19,693 nucleotides of DNA from Promethearchaeota archaeon (GTDB taxonomy: Archaea > Asgardarchaeota > Lokiarchaeia > Sigynarchaeales > SOKP01), in assembly GCA_016839905.1 (NCBI GenBank), contig JAEOTJ010000446.1, forward strand, positions 1-19,693. The letters run 5' to 3'. The number at the start of each line of letters is the position of its first letter. Position 1 is the stretch's first letter. The notes beneath the pieces are model-generated. The model saw only the letters and a program-made list of their open reading frames with translations. It was not told where the DNA came from and ran no database searches. This document shows, in pieces, positions 1-7,395 of this stretch. The translations under genes and the position numbers were made by a program.

Positions 1-252
1 ATTCCTTTTATAATAGAAGGGATATTAAAAGCAACAAGCAAGTTTAAAGCAGAATGTTTTGGAAAAGTACAAGAAGATGGAAGTCTTGAGCCCCCAGAAG
101 GAAAAAGTAAAAGTTTAACACACATTGCAATGAAATTATTAAAAAGATTAAAAAGATCCCATAAAGTTTATGAAAAAGATGTAGTCACTTTTCTTTGGGC
201 CATGCAAGCAATATTTGTGGGCATTATTCTGATATTAAATTTTGTGATATAA
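1..252 (+). CDS. Polyprenyl/dolichyl-phosphate GlcNAc-1-phosphotransferase-like protein, C-terminal end only (5' end outside window)
   Basis: The frame is open from the first base to a TAA at 250-252 and gives the last 83 residues. It begins with a hydrophobic stretch (IPFIIEGILKA), then a polar stretch with CFGKVQEDGSL and KSLTHIAMKLLK, and ends in a final membrane helix (FLWAMQAIFVGIILILNFVI). This order of a charged cytosolic loop carrying a 'G..L' motif, a 'SL...MK' stretch and a last helix resembles the C-terminus of GPT/Alg7/AglH proteins of glycosyltransferase family 4. Those enzymes move GlcNAc-1-phosphate from UDP-GlcNAc to a membrane polyprenyl phosphate, the first step of N-glycan lipid assembly. 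The catalytic loops lie outside the window, so the family call rests on resemblance of the tail alone. The gene ends one base before the next start, so the two are probably cotranscribed. The sequon-rich surface proteins 4 kb away fit an N-glycosylation role. Confidence 0.6.
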   Translation: MPFIIEGILKATSKFKAECFGKVQEDGSLEPPEGKSKSLTHIAMKLLKRLKRSHKVYEKDVVTFLWAMQAIFVGIILILNFVI

Positions 253-253
253 A

Positions 254-577
254 ATGATAAAATATCTAATAATAAATGCAGATGATTTTGGTATGTCCCA
301 TGAAATTAACCGGGGGGTCTTAAAAGCAATAAAAAAAGGGATTGTTAAATCAGTTAGCCTTCTCCCAAACTTTCCTGGTACAAAAGAAGCAATAAGTATT
401 GCAAAGAAAAATAAATTAGATGTAGGATTACATATTAATTTAACTCACAGTAAAAGTTTTACTAATCCTAAAAAAATAACTGACAAAAAAGGGTTCTTTA
501 AATTCAAAAGTTATCCAATATATGCATTAAAAACAAGTCTATTAAATAAAAAGATTATAAAAAAAGAGATTATATAA
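254..577 (+). pseudogene. YdjC/ChbG-family carbohydrate deacetylase, C-terminally truncated remnant (107 codons)
   Basis: The N-terminus is typical of the YdjC/ChbG family: a first beta strand leading to NADDFG (residues 8-13), where the acidic pair helps bind metal, the pattern SHEINRGVLKA, and GLHINL (58-63) with the second metal-ligand histidine (H60). Family members remove acetyl groups from N-acetylated sugars or oligosaccharides and are usually about 250-290 residues long. This frame stops with TAA at 575-577, near the helix that normally precedes the SHQH metal motif. That motif and the whole C-terminal half are absent from the following sequence. The start is ATG one base after the upstream stop. 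The end coincides with the left edge of the tandem repeat unit (544 onward), so the gene was probably broken when that unit arrived or rearranged. A functional product is unlikely. The pairing with a GlcNAc-lipid transferase suggests a former glycan-processing operon. Confidence 0.75.
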
Positions 578-603
578 TGTAGAATAGAAATTAAGTGTGT
601 TTT

Positions 604-804
604 TCAACTTAAAATTTTTATTACTCTTCGTATTCCCATAAAATACATAAATCCTATTCCTAGAAATAATGCGATCATTGCAATCAAACCAGTTCTAGTA
701 CCAAATATATTCATAACATCGAGTACATCTAATATTATCATTACGATTATGATTATTACATAAAATATAATTAGGGGAAGGAAGTATTTAATTTTCATTG
801 GCAT
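604..804 (-). CDS. Small two-helix membrane protein, copy 1 (66 aa)
   Basis: The product is unrecognised. It has a basic start (MPMKIKYF), one hydrophobic segment at about 7-28, a short loop (MNIFGTRTG), a second segment at about 41-56, and a conserved end (YFMGIRRV) before TGA. It should be a small double-spanning membrane protein with both ends on the same side. The start is well supported: AAGGTGA (811-817 on the minus strand) lies six bases before the ATG and is conserved in copy 2. About 39 of 66 residues match the paralogue encoded at 1152-1352, with GIGF.YFMGIR the best-kept stretch, so the reading frame has been maintained since duplication. No catalytic motif is visible. It could be a membrane sensor, toxin-like peptide or accessory subunit, but nothing decides between these. 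Confidence 0.65.
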   Translation of the reverse strand: MPMKIKYFLPLIIFYVIIIIVMIILDVLDVMNIFGTRTGLIAMIALFLGIGFMYFMGIRRVIKILS

Positions 805-1151
805 TAAATATCACCTTATTTTTTATTGATTTCAACTTTTTTTTTTTTTATTTAAAAAATTAATATTAATATCTACTGTAATCTTTTTAAGAGTTTGTTT
901 AAAATTAATTTAACATATCTATAATATAATTGGGTTATTAATTGGTCCAATTATATGATAGACTTGGTGAAGCAAGTTAGAAACAGAAAAAAAAAAAAAA
1001 AGATTATTCTATATTTTTTTATAGGGGGCAGAAAAGATGTAAACATATATAAAAAGCCAAAATAAATTGCTTAATTAAAAATAATCATTGGAAATAAAAA
1101 GATTAGAAAAAAAGAGATTTTATAATGTAGAATAGAAATTAAGTGTGTTTT
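805..1151. other. Gene-free stretch: conserved upstream block of copy 1 and unique spacer
   Basis: This 347-base stretch holds the leader/promoter region of the small membrane protein (805-1000), then a poly-A tract (about 988-1001), the unique spacer and the left edge of copy 2. Identical bases at 854-914 contain A/T-rich TATA-like strings (for example TTTAAAC on the minus strand). The conserved block at 941-985 has a weak CTTG...CAAG inverted repeat. I see no tRNA or open frame here. Strong conservation of non-coding sequence suggests a regulatory leader or a small RNA, or recent gene conversion. Confidence 0.5.
811..817 (-). promoter_or_regulatory. Shine-Dalgarno AAGGTGA fixing the start of the copy-1 membrane protein
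   Basis: On the minus strand AAGGTGA is followed by six bases and ATG (804). It matches the archaeal anti-SD core (UCACCU). The same site with the same spacing occurs in copy 2 at 1359-1365. Confidence 0.75.
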
Positions 1152-1352
1152 TCAACCTATATCTTGTACTACTTCTCGTATTCCCATAAAATAAGTAAAT
1201 CCTATTCCTATAAATAATACAATTACTACAACCCAACCCTCTAGATCATCAAATATTTGCATTATATCAAATACACCTAATAATATCATGACTATTGTAG
1301 TAATTACATAAAAGATAATTAGGGAAAGGAAGTATATAATTTTCATTACCAT
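1152..1352 (-). CDS. Small two-helix membrane protein, copy 2 (66 aa)
   Basis: This is the paralogue of the 604-804 product, with the same length, the same TGA stop context and the same Shine-Dalgarno (AAGGTGA six bases before ATG). It has hydrophobic segments at about 7-28 and 41-58. The intervening loop differs clearly (MQIFDDLEGW here, MNIFGTRTGL in copy 1), and the tail is more acidic/polar (REVVQDIG against RRVIKILS). Roughly 59% of residues are identical. Differences concentrate in the loop and the C-terminus, which would be the exposed or partner-contacting parts if the protein spans the membrane twice. Function is unknown. Confidence 0.65.
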   Translation of the reverse strand: MVMKIIYFLSLIIFYVITTIVMILLGVFDIMQIFDDLEGWVVVIVLFIGIGFTYFMGIREVVQDIG

Positions 1353-1358
1353 TAAATA

Positions 1359-1365
1359 TCACCTT
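1359..1365 (-). promoter_or_regulatory. Shine-Dalgarno AAGGTGA of the copy-2 membrane protein
   Basis: Minus-strand AAGGTGA lies six bases before the ATG at 1352 and is identical in sequence and spacing to copy 1. Confidence 0.75.
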
Positions 1366-1566
1366 GTTTTTTATTGATTTAAGCTCTATTTATTTATTTT
1401 TAAAAAATTAATATTAATATCTACTGTAATCTTTTTAAGAGTTTGTTTAAAATTAATTTAACTCCTCTATTATATAACTGTTTTATTAATTGGTCCCATT
1501 ATATGATAGACTTGGTGAAGCAAGTTAGAAACAAAATAAAAAAAAGGTTATTATCAATGATTTTTT

Positions 1567-2427
1567 TTACTTTAATTGTTCATAATTATTACCGATTACG
1601 AGTATCAATAACGATAAAAGAATCAGGAGCGGCGGCATAATGGCTTCATAATGTGGGTAATCAAGGCTGGCTAATACTCCTTGAGCGAGCCTTCCAAGAA
1701 AATAGACACCAAAACCAATAGCATTTAATGCATAGGATTTTCTAAGTACTCCAAATGTTTTGACTGCAAGATATGCGAATAAAATTGGTATAATCCCAAT
1801 AAGAAGAGGTAAAAATACGAGATTTAAGAGTAGTCTTCCAACAGGATAAGATAAATTGCCAATTTCAATTACAATTAAATCAATATCTACATCATATTTG
1901 CTTTTAATATCCGGATCCATTATTAATTCATTAGGAAGTACCAACGCAAGAATACCTATAAAAATAGGAACTACGAATAGAATAATCCTAAACACAATTT
2001 TCATTTTAGGAGTTAATTCTATTCTCTTTTTTGGTTCATTCTCTTTTTTTTCATCTTTCTGTTCTAAGTGAGTGTCAGGTGGAAAAAGTAATATCCCAAG
2101 AACGCCCGTCATGCATGCAACTCCACACCATGTACAGAATGTAGCTAATCTATAAACTAACATTAAAGAATTTGCCATTACTTCTCCCGACATATCTAAT
2201 TCTGGAATAAAGAAATAATAAGCAATAAAAAATACTCGCCCTGCGGCTAAACATATAAAAATGAAACTAAAAAATAGCCAATATAGTTTTTTACTTGTTC
2301 TGTATCTCATTATTAAGAAGTAGAAAAACAATAAAAAAAGATAACCTACGATAATAAAATATAATCCCATTTCTATTGCTGAAAAGAATGTAAATTTCTG
2401 AAAGCGTAGATCTTCTGCAAGAATCAT
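1567..2427 (-). CDS. Multi-spanning membrane protein of unknown function (286 aa)
   Basis: I do not recognise a family. Six or seven hydrophobic segments are visible: about 17-40, 48-73, 84-113, 143-166, 196-222, a weaker one at 235-255, and 264-281. A highly charged loop at about 116-142 (LEQKDEKKENEPKKR and onward) falls after the third segment and is probably cytosolic. The N-terminus is short and polar. The third segment carries a cysteine cluster (FCTWCGVACMTG). The layout resembles a 7TM sensor/transport module without an attached output domain. The ATG at 2427 is the only good start near the first helix. The gene is divergent from glyS across 170 bases. Its 3' end touches the right edge of repeat copy 2, so the duplicated unit has expanded up to, but not into, this gene. 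Confidence 0.6.
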   Translation of the reverse strand: MILAEDLRFQKFTFFSAIEMGLYFIIVGYLFLLFFYFLIMRYRTSKKLYWLFFSFIFICLAAGRVFFIAYYFFIPELDMSGEVMANSLMLVYRLATFCTWCGVACMTGVLGILLFPPDTHLEQKDEKKENEPKKRIELTPKMKIVFRIILFVVPIFIGILALVLPNELIMDPDIKSKYDVDIDLIVIEIGNLSYPVGRLLLNLVFLPLLIGIIPILFAYLAVKTFGVLRKSYALNAIGFGVYFLGRLAQGVLASLDYPHYEAIMPPLLILLSLLILVIGNNYEQLK

Positions 2428-2597
2428 GTTTAATCATTTATGTTATAGTTTTATTATAAAAATTTTAAATATTTTATTTTAATATACTATCAATTTATTT
2501 AATTTAAATTTTAATTTTTAGGTTTCTTTTATATTATATTTTAAAAAAAATAATTTATTCTCTAATATTAATAAATATAAAACTAGTTTTGGATTAA
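2428..2597. promoter_or_regulatory. Divergent promoter region between the membrane protein gene and glyS
   Basis: These 170 bases of very A/T-rich sequence lie between diverging genes. TATA-like strings oriented toward glyS include TTTTAAAAAAAATAA (about 2540-2554) and AAATATAAAA (2574-2583). Exact boxes cannot be fixed by eye. Confidence 0.4.
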
Positions 2598-4085
2598 ATG
2601 ATAATTAATGATACTATTGAAACATTTAATAGTCTAATTAAAAGACGAGGATTCATCTGGGGACCTTCACCAGAGATCTATGGAGGTTTAGCAGGATTTT
2701 ATTCATATGGTCCGGCGGGTATGGCTTTTAAAAATAATGTATTGTCACTTTTTAGGAGAGAACTTCGAGCTTTTGGATTTGGAGAAGTAGAATGTCCAAC
2801 TATAATGCCAGAAATAGTATGGGAAGCCTCTGGACACTTAGAACGCTTCATCGATCCCGTTTTACGGTGTCAGAAATGTGATATGTTATATAGAGCAGAC
2901 AAATTTCTCCAAGAAGCCTTGCCAGATTTAATGATAGAAGGGATGTCGTATGATAAGATGGAGGAAATAATAAATAAAAACAATATAGTGTGCCCTAAAT
3001 GCGAAACTCCTTTTAGTAAAATAGAAGAATATAATCTTATGTTAAAAACTCAAGTAGGTGCAGGAACAACGGCTTATCTTCGCCCTGAAACAGCAACGAC
3101 TACTTATTTACTCTTTAATCGCCTTAATCAAGATGCAAGAAGGCAATATCCCGTTAAAATATTCCAATACGGTAAAGCATATCGGAACGAGATTTCTCCA
3201 CGGCAGCAAGTTCTCAGAATGAGGGCATTTGATCAATTCGAGCTCCAATTATTTATAGGGAAGGAGCAAGAAATGGATTTTAAAGATTATGAGGAAATAA
3301 AAGATTATAAATTACCTCTATTGGATTGGAAGCTCCAAGAACAGAATATTGACACTCTAAAAATGATTTCTTTAGAAGAAGCAATAGGGAATGGGACTCT
3401 TAAAAAACCTGCTTATGCTTATTGTCTATATCTTGGTCACTATTTAACTAAAATCTTAGGCTTTCCTGATAATGTCATAAGACTTAGACAACATTCCCCT
3501 AATGAAAGGGCCCATTACGCTGACGATGCTTGGGATCTAGAGATTAAAACGCTACAATTTGGTCAAGTTGAAGTATGTGGTATACATGACAGAACGAATT
3601 ATGATTTAAAACGACATGGAGAATATTCAAAGCAAAACTTTGAAATTGCAATGGGAAAAGATCCTAAAGATAAAGAAATCCCTCAAATTCTTGAAATCGC
3701 GTTTGGACCAGATCGTATTATTTATACTTTACTTGAATGTGCTTTTAATGTTGAGGATGATCGAATTAATTTAAAATTAAATCCTTTATTAGCACCAAAT
3801 ACAGTAGCCGTGTTTCCACTTATAAGAAATAAAGAAAATATTGTTAATTTGGCAAAAGAAGTCCATACATTATTAACTGATAATCGAATTACATCTTTTT
3901 ACGATTCAGCAGGTTCAATAGGTAAAAGGTATCGAAGGCAGGATGAATTAGGCACCCCTTTCTGCATTACTGTTGATTACGATTCATTGGAGGACAATGC
4001 AGTTACTCTTAGGGATAGGGATACAATGGAGCAAACAAGAATTGATATTTCGGATGTTCCTGAAATTATAAAAAACAAGTTATGA
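2598..4085 (+). CDS. glyS: Glycyl-tRNA synthetase, archaeal/eukaryotic alpha2 type (495 aa)
   Basis: This class II synthetase charges tRNA-Gly with glycine in the cytosol. Visible landmarks are the N-terminal RRGFIWGPSPEIYGGLAGFY; motif 1-type GFGEVECPTIMP; a four-cysteine zinc site (C91, C94, C132, C135); TTAYLRPETA; motif 2 AYRNEISPRQQ (about 195-204) with following FDQFE; the glycine-pocket segment ERAHYADDAWDLE (about 303-315); and a C-terminal anticodon-binding domain (about 400-495). Motif 3 reads LEIAFGPDRI (365-374), where most family members have an EPS.G..R pattern. The arginine (R373) and glycine (G370) remain, but Pro-Ser is replaced by Ile-Ala. The protein is shorter than many archaeal homologues (about 570). 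The ATG at 2598 is the only plausible start, and no Shine-Dalgarno site is seen. It stands alone with its own upstream region. Confidence 0.95.
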   Translation: MIINDTIETFNSLIKRRGFIWGPSPEIYGGLAGFYSYGPAGMAFKNNVLSLFRRELRAFGFGEVECPTIMPEIVWEASGHLERFIDPVLRCQKCDMLYRADKFLQEALPDLMIEGMSYDKMEEIINKNNIVCPKCETPFSKIEEYNLMLKTQVGAGTTAYLRPETATTTYLLFNRLNQDARRQYPVKIFQYGKAYRNEISPRQQVLRMRAFDQFELQLFIGKEQEMDFKDYEEIKDYKLPLLDWKLQEQNIDTLKMISLEEAIGNGTLKKPAYAYCLYLGHYLTKILGFPDNVIRLRQHSPNERAHYADDAWDLEIKTLQFGQVEVCGIHDRTNYDLKRHGEYSKQNFEIAMGKDPKDKEIPQILEIAFGPDRIIYTLLECAFNVEDDRINLKLNPLLAPNTVAVFPLIRNKENIVNLAKEVHTLLTDNRITSFYDSAGSIGKRYRRQDELGTPFCITVDYDSLEDNAVTLRDRDTMEQTRIDISDVPEIIKNKL

Positions 4086-4180
4086 TTAAATATTTCAAAA
4101 TCAGATTACAATTTGTAATTTTATTACTTTAATCATATATTTTTTTGTCTTGAAATTCAGAAAAAATTTATAATGAGAAA

Positions 4181-4206
4181 TATTAATCAAAAATAACAAA
4201 AAAGAA
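4181..4206 (+). repeat. 26-base exact repeat, copy in the leader of the large surface-protein gene
   Basis: The 26 bases at 4181-4206 recur exactly at 7058-7083, inside the 3' part of the same gene, where they encode part of ILIKNNKKE. This copy lies in the 5' untranslated region, 33 bases before the ATG at 4240. The string is A-rich, so chance similarity is possible but not expected at this length. Confidence 0.6.
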
Positions 4207-4239
4207 ATTGTTAATAATAGATACTTACAAGAAATTTAA

Positions 4240-7200
4240 ATGACGTTTCACAATTATTTTTTAACTAAAAGATATAATAGGAATCATAATGAAAAAAGAA
4301 TTTTAGGTTTATTTTTATTATTTATTATTATTTTTAGTTCAATACTACTCATTTCTAGATTTAAAAGCAATTATAGTGGAAATAAAACGCACGAGAATAA
4401 TATTGATAATTTAAATTCTATTTTTCCTATCTTATCTTATAATATTTCTAAGATTCTTGATGATCCTTTTACTAAAAATTTTAATGATATAGAATCATTC
4501 ATAGATGATAATTTAAAAAACACAGATTTAAGTGCAACCACATATTTTTCATTGACTAATGATGAAGGAAATGTAATTGATGATAAAATTTATTCAGAAA
4601 CCAATCTCCTTTTATACTCCGCACCTCTAGAAGAAAATCTAAGAGGAAATGATATTTTTGATAAATATACTAATTTTAGGAATTCACCATTATGGTACGA
4701 AGGCAATAGGAGTGAATATGAATATGGATTTATTGAATCTATTAACGCTACAACGGGACAAATAATAGAAAGTAAAAGAAATCTCATTGATAATTTAATT
4801 CCAATTGTATTATTATGTGAAAATATGGATTATTATAGTGGTGCAGAATACGAAGATCCTGCTGAAGAAAATATAACCGAAGAATTCTTTCCTCTAATTA
4901 ATTCTTCTGTTTTCTGGGATGATAATAATACAGGGTTCTATGAAAGTAATTCTTCTTCAATTCAAGATAAAGATTCAATTGCTAATTTATATGCAATTTA
5001 TGTAAATCTCTTAGTAAATAATACAAATAATATAGATGATACTAATATAAAAAATCGAGCTGGCGAGTTAGCTAATAGAACAATAAATTCAATAGCTAAG
5101 CATGTATGGGATAATGAAAATAGTGGATTTTATGCCAATTCTAATAGAACTTGGAGTCAGCCAACTCCCGGTGATGATTTCAAAATTTTGGATGTAAATG
5201 CATTAGGATTATTAACTTATTTAGAACATTGGATACAAGTGGAAGGAATGCATGAAAATTCTACTTTCTATAAAAATGCAACCATATTATATCATGTATT
5301 AAATGATCAGTTATGGAATGAGAATCAAAAGGCTTATCAAAATCGTAGATATGATGATTGGGATGGGGGCCCTGTACCTTCAGAAGATAATCGAATTTAT
5401 CTAAAAGCTAACGCATTAATGATGCAAGCTTGTTTGAAATTCTTTTCAATTACTGGAAATATCTCTTTTTATGATAGAGCTCTTGAATTATATAACACAT
5501 TTGAAAATTCCTTTTATAATAACACTTTAAATGCATATATAACTTATTTAGGTTCTACAAATAACACTAACATCGATCTCAATGCTAATATAAAATTATT
5601 TGATGCTTATTTAGATGCATTTGAAATATATAATAATACTCAATTAAGTGTTGATTTAACAGGAGGAAAAAATGGAGATTTCATTTTTAGCGAACATGCA
5701 TTAAATCTAACCTGTAGTTATGATTTTATCAGTCCTAGTGATGATCATGATCCCATTTGGTGCAACATCACTGATGCCTCAATTCTCTATGATTTTCATT
5801 ATCCTAATGGAACTATTTTTAATACTACTGAAAGTTATATTGAATTTAATAAAACAACTGGTAATATTATGGAAATTACAAATATTTCTTGCGTAGCTTG
5901 TGTGAATAGTTCCTTAAATGGAACCTATTTTTATCTCAATACTCCAAGCATGAAATTTTATGTATGGTTTGATGTTAATAATTCTGGTGCTCCTGATCCA
6001 AATATTTCGGGGAGAATAGGAATTAAAGTTCAGAATATTAGCATAAATGCTACGATATTGCAAGTGGCAAATAATATCTCTAGCGTCCTTAATTTGAATG
6101 GCAATTTCTCGACAGAAGTAAAAAATAATAAAGATGTATTCATTACAAATCTCGAACTTGGTATTGCTATAAATGCTACTGATGGGGTTGGTATTAACGC
6201 AACAAAATTTAATATAACTACTTTTCAAGATGGTGAAAATAGAACTGTTACAGAACATAATTTAATATTTAACATAACAGAAGATATACCATATGATAAT
6301 GATTATTACGTTGTAATATTAGTAAATACGACTTATTTTAGAGCAGATTATACTTTAAAATCATTTAATGTTATTTCTGGACTGGAGGATGGAGGAATAA
6401 CTGGATTAGATGCAAGTTTATATCAAGGACAAACTGTAAATATGACTTTATCAATTCAAAATGACAGGGCATCAAATATAACTTTAAATGTATCGGTGAT
6501 TGCTGACGGTATAATTGATATTGTCAATAAAGAAGTGAATTTTACTGGAAATGAAGCAATTACTGAAGTACCTTTTAATATTACAGCATATAATGATACA
6601 ACTCCAGGGGATATAACAATTGACTTTTATATTAAGAATGGCACTATTGAATATTTACATAAAACTCATTCTCTCACTATTGCGAATGCATTAAATTATG
6701 GTGATTTAAGTTATACAAATAATATCATTAGTGGGGGGAGTATTCAAATTTCATTAAATCTACACAATCAACTGCCGAATGACCAGCAAAACTTAAACAT
6801 TTCTTTTTCAGGAGATTATATTCGAACGATGATACAATCTGTTCTGTTAAATCCCTCAGAATCAAAATTAGTTTCATTTCCAATTGATGTAAATGATAAT
6901 ATTTTAGAAGATTCTATTGAAATAACAATAACTATCTCGAAAGGTTCCACAGTTGTTTATACTGAATCTTTAGCTATTGACATTGTCCGTCAATTTGAAT
7001 TAATTAGCATATCATTCCCCGAACTCGTTCCTCAAGGAGAAACTGCTTATTTAATCATATTAATCAAAAATAACAAAAAAGAATCTGAAACCTTTTCACT
7101 TTTTATTAATGCTGAAAAAGTAGAAGCGAATATTGATAAATTAAGTCCTGGAGAAAATAGAATTATTTATGAAATTATCCCAACAATTAATCCATATGAA

Positions 7201-7395
7201 ATTGGGATAAAAGAATATCAATTAATACTAAAAGATAATTCTAAAGAAATAATCATAACTCAAAACTTCAAGGCTAATATTGAATTATCAACAATTAATT
7301 TAATTCTTTTTTACATAATTCCAGTATTAATACCAATTGGTATTGTTTTATTCTATAAAAATAAAGATCTTAAACATAAAATATTAAGAAGATGA
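4240..7395 (+). CDS. Large membrane-anchored, heavily sequon-bearing surface protein with alpha/alpha-toroid-like domain (1051 aa)
   Basis: One hydrophobic segment near the N-terminus (about 21-39) acts as signal or anchor. A second at about 1017-1038 is followed by a basic tail (KNKDLKHKILRR), so almost the whole protein lies outside the cell. Residues about 60-470 are mostly helical, with a recurring W-D-x-x-N-x-G-F-Y-type motif at about 222, 287, 356 and 422. A unit of 65-69 residues with this motif is typical of (alpha/alpha)6 toroids such as the AGE/six-hairpin glycosidase folds. Residues about 475-1010 look like successive beta-sandwich (Ig/CARDB-like) domains. I count about 46 N-x-S/T sequons, all between the membrane segments, as expected for archaeal N-glycosylation. 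No catalytic residues can be assigned. The stop overlaps the next start by four bases (ATGA), so the two are cotranscribed and probably partners. Confidence 0.8.
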   Translation: MTFHNYFLTKRYNRNHNEKRILGLFLLFIIIFSSILLISRFKSNYSGNKTHENNIDNLNSIFPILSYNISKILDDPFTKNFNDIESFIDDNLKNTDLSATTYFSLTNDEGNVIDDKIYSETNLLLYSAPLEENLRGNDIFDKYTNFRNSPLWYEGNRSEYEYGFIESINATTGQIIESKRNLIDNLIPIVLLCENMDYYSGAEYEDPAEENITEEFFPLINSSVFWDDNNTGFYESNSSSIQDKDSIANLYAIYVNLLVNNTNNIDDTNIKNRAGELANRTINSIAKHVWDNENSGFYANSNRTWSQPTPGDDFKILDVNALGLLTYLEHWIQVEGMHENSTFYKNATILYHVLNDQLWNENQKAYQNRRYDDWDGGPVPSEDNRIYLKANALMMQACLKFFSITGNISFYDRALELYNTFENSFYNNTLNAYITYLGSTNNTNIDLNANIKLFDAYLDAFEIYNNTQLSVDLTGGKNGDFIFSEHALNLTCSYDFISPSDDHDPIWCNITDASILYDFHYPNGTIFNTTESYIEFNKTTGNIMEITNISCVACVNSSLNGTYFYLNTPSMKFYVWFDVNNSGAPDPNISGRIGIKVQNISINATILQVANNISSVLNLNGNFSTEVKNNKDVFITNLELGIAINATDGVGINATKFNITTFQDGENRTVTEHNLIFNITEDIPYDNDYYVVILVNTTYFRADYTLKSFNVISGLEDGGITGLDASLYQGQTVNMTLSIQNDRASNITLNVSVIADGIIDIVNKEVNFTGNEAITEVPFNITAYNDTTPGDITIDFYIKNGTIEYLHKTHSLTIANALNYGDLSYTNNIISGGSIQISLNLHNQLPNDQQNLNISFSGDYIRTMIQSVLLNPSESKLVSFPIDVNDNILEDSIEITITISKGSTVVYTESLAIDIVRQFELISISFPELVPQGETAYLIILIKNNKKESETFSLFINAEKVEANIDKLSPGENRIIYEIIPTINPYEIGIKEYQLILKDNSKEIIITQNFKANIELSTINLILFYIIPVLIPIGIVLFYKNKDLKHKILRR
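7058..7083 (+). repeat. 26-base exact repeat, copy inside the surface-protein gene
   Basis: This is an exact match to 4181-4206. Here the bases are coding, within the last beta-sandwich domain of the 1051-residue protein. Confidence 0.6.

Larger units (their letters stand above)
544..1020. repeat. Tandem repeat unit, copy 1 (each unit carries one small membrane-protein gene)
   Basis: Copy 1 aligns to copy 2 (1092-1568) at a constant offset of 548 bases, with no indel from 544 to about 1000. The left edge, 544-607, has few mismatches and includes the truncated deacetylase tail. A 61-base block at 854-914 is identical to 1402-1462. The block around 941-985 (TATGATAGACTTGGTGAAGC) is nearly identical to 1489-1533. 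Beyond a poly-A tract the similarity fades by about 1020. A unique stretch of about 70 bases (1021-1091) separates the copies. The coding part (604-804) has diverged much more than these flanks. Confidence 0.85.
1092..1568. repeat. Tandem repeat unit, copy 2
   Basis: This is the second copy of the unit at 544-1020. It starts with the same deacetylase-tail sequence (KKEI plus stop), although no deacetylase frame precedes it here. That indicates the unit was duplicated after it had joined the truncated gene. The right edge meets the stop codon of the minus-strand 286-residue membrane protein (1567-1569). Confidence 0.85.

Noticed and set aside
931..1000. Possible tRNA or structured RNA in the conserved repeat block
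   Set aside because: No acceptor/T-arm pattern could be built. Only a four-base CTTG/CAAG stem is visible, so it is left as an unexplained conserved block.
1443..1640. Plus-strand open frame of 65 codons
   Set aside because: It crosses the conserved non-coding part of repeat copy 2 and runs antisense into the 3' end of the membrane-protein gene. Copy 1 has no equivalent frame and no ribosome site is seen.
5914..6258. Minus-strand open frame of 114 codons inside the large surface-protein gene
   Set aside because: Its composition is the complement of Asn/Ile-rich coding sequence. The plus-strand gene is continuous and has regular sequons there.
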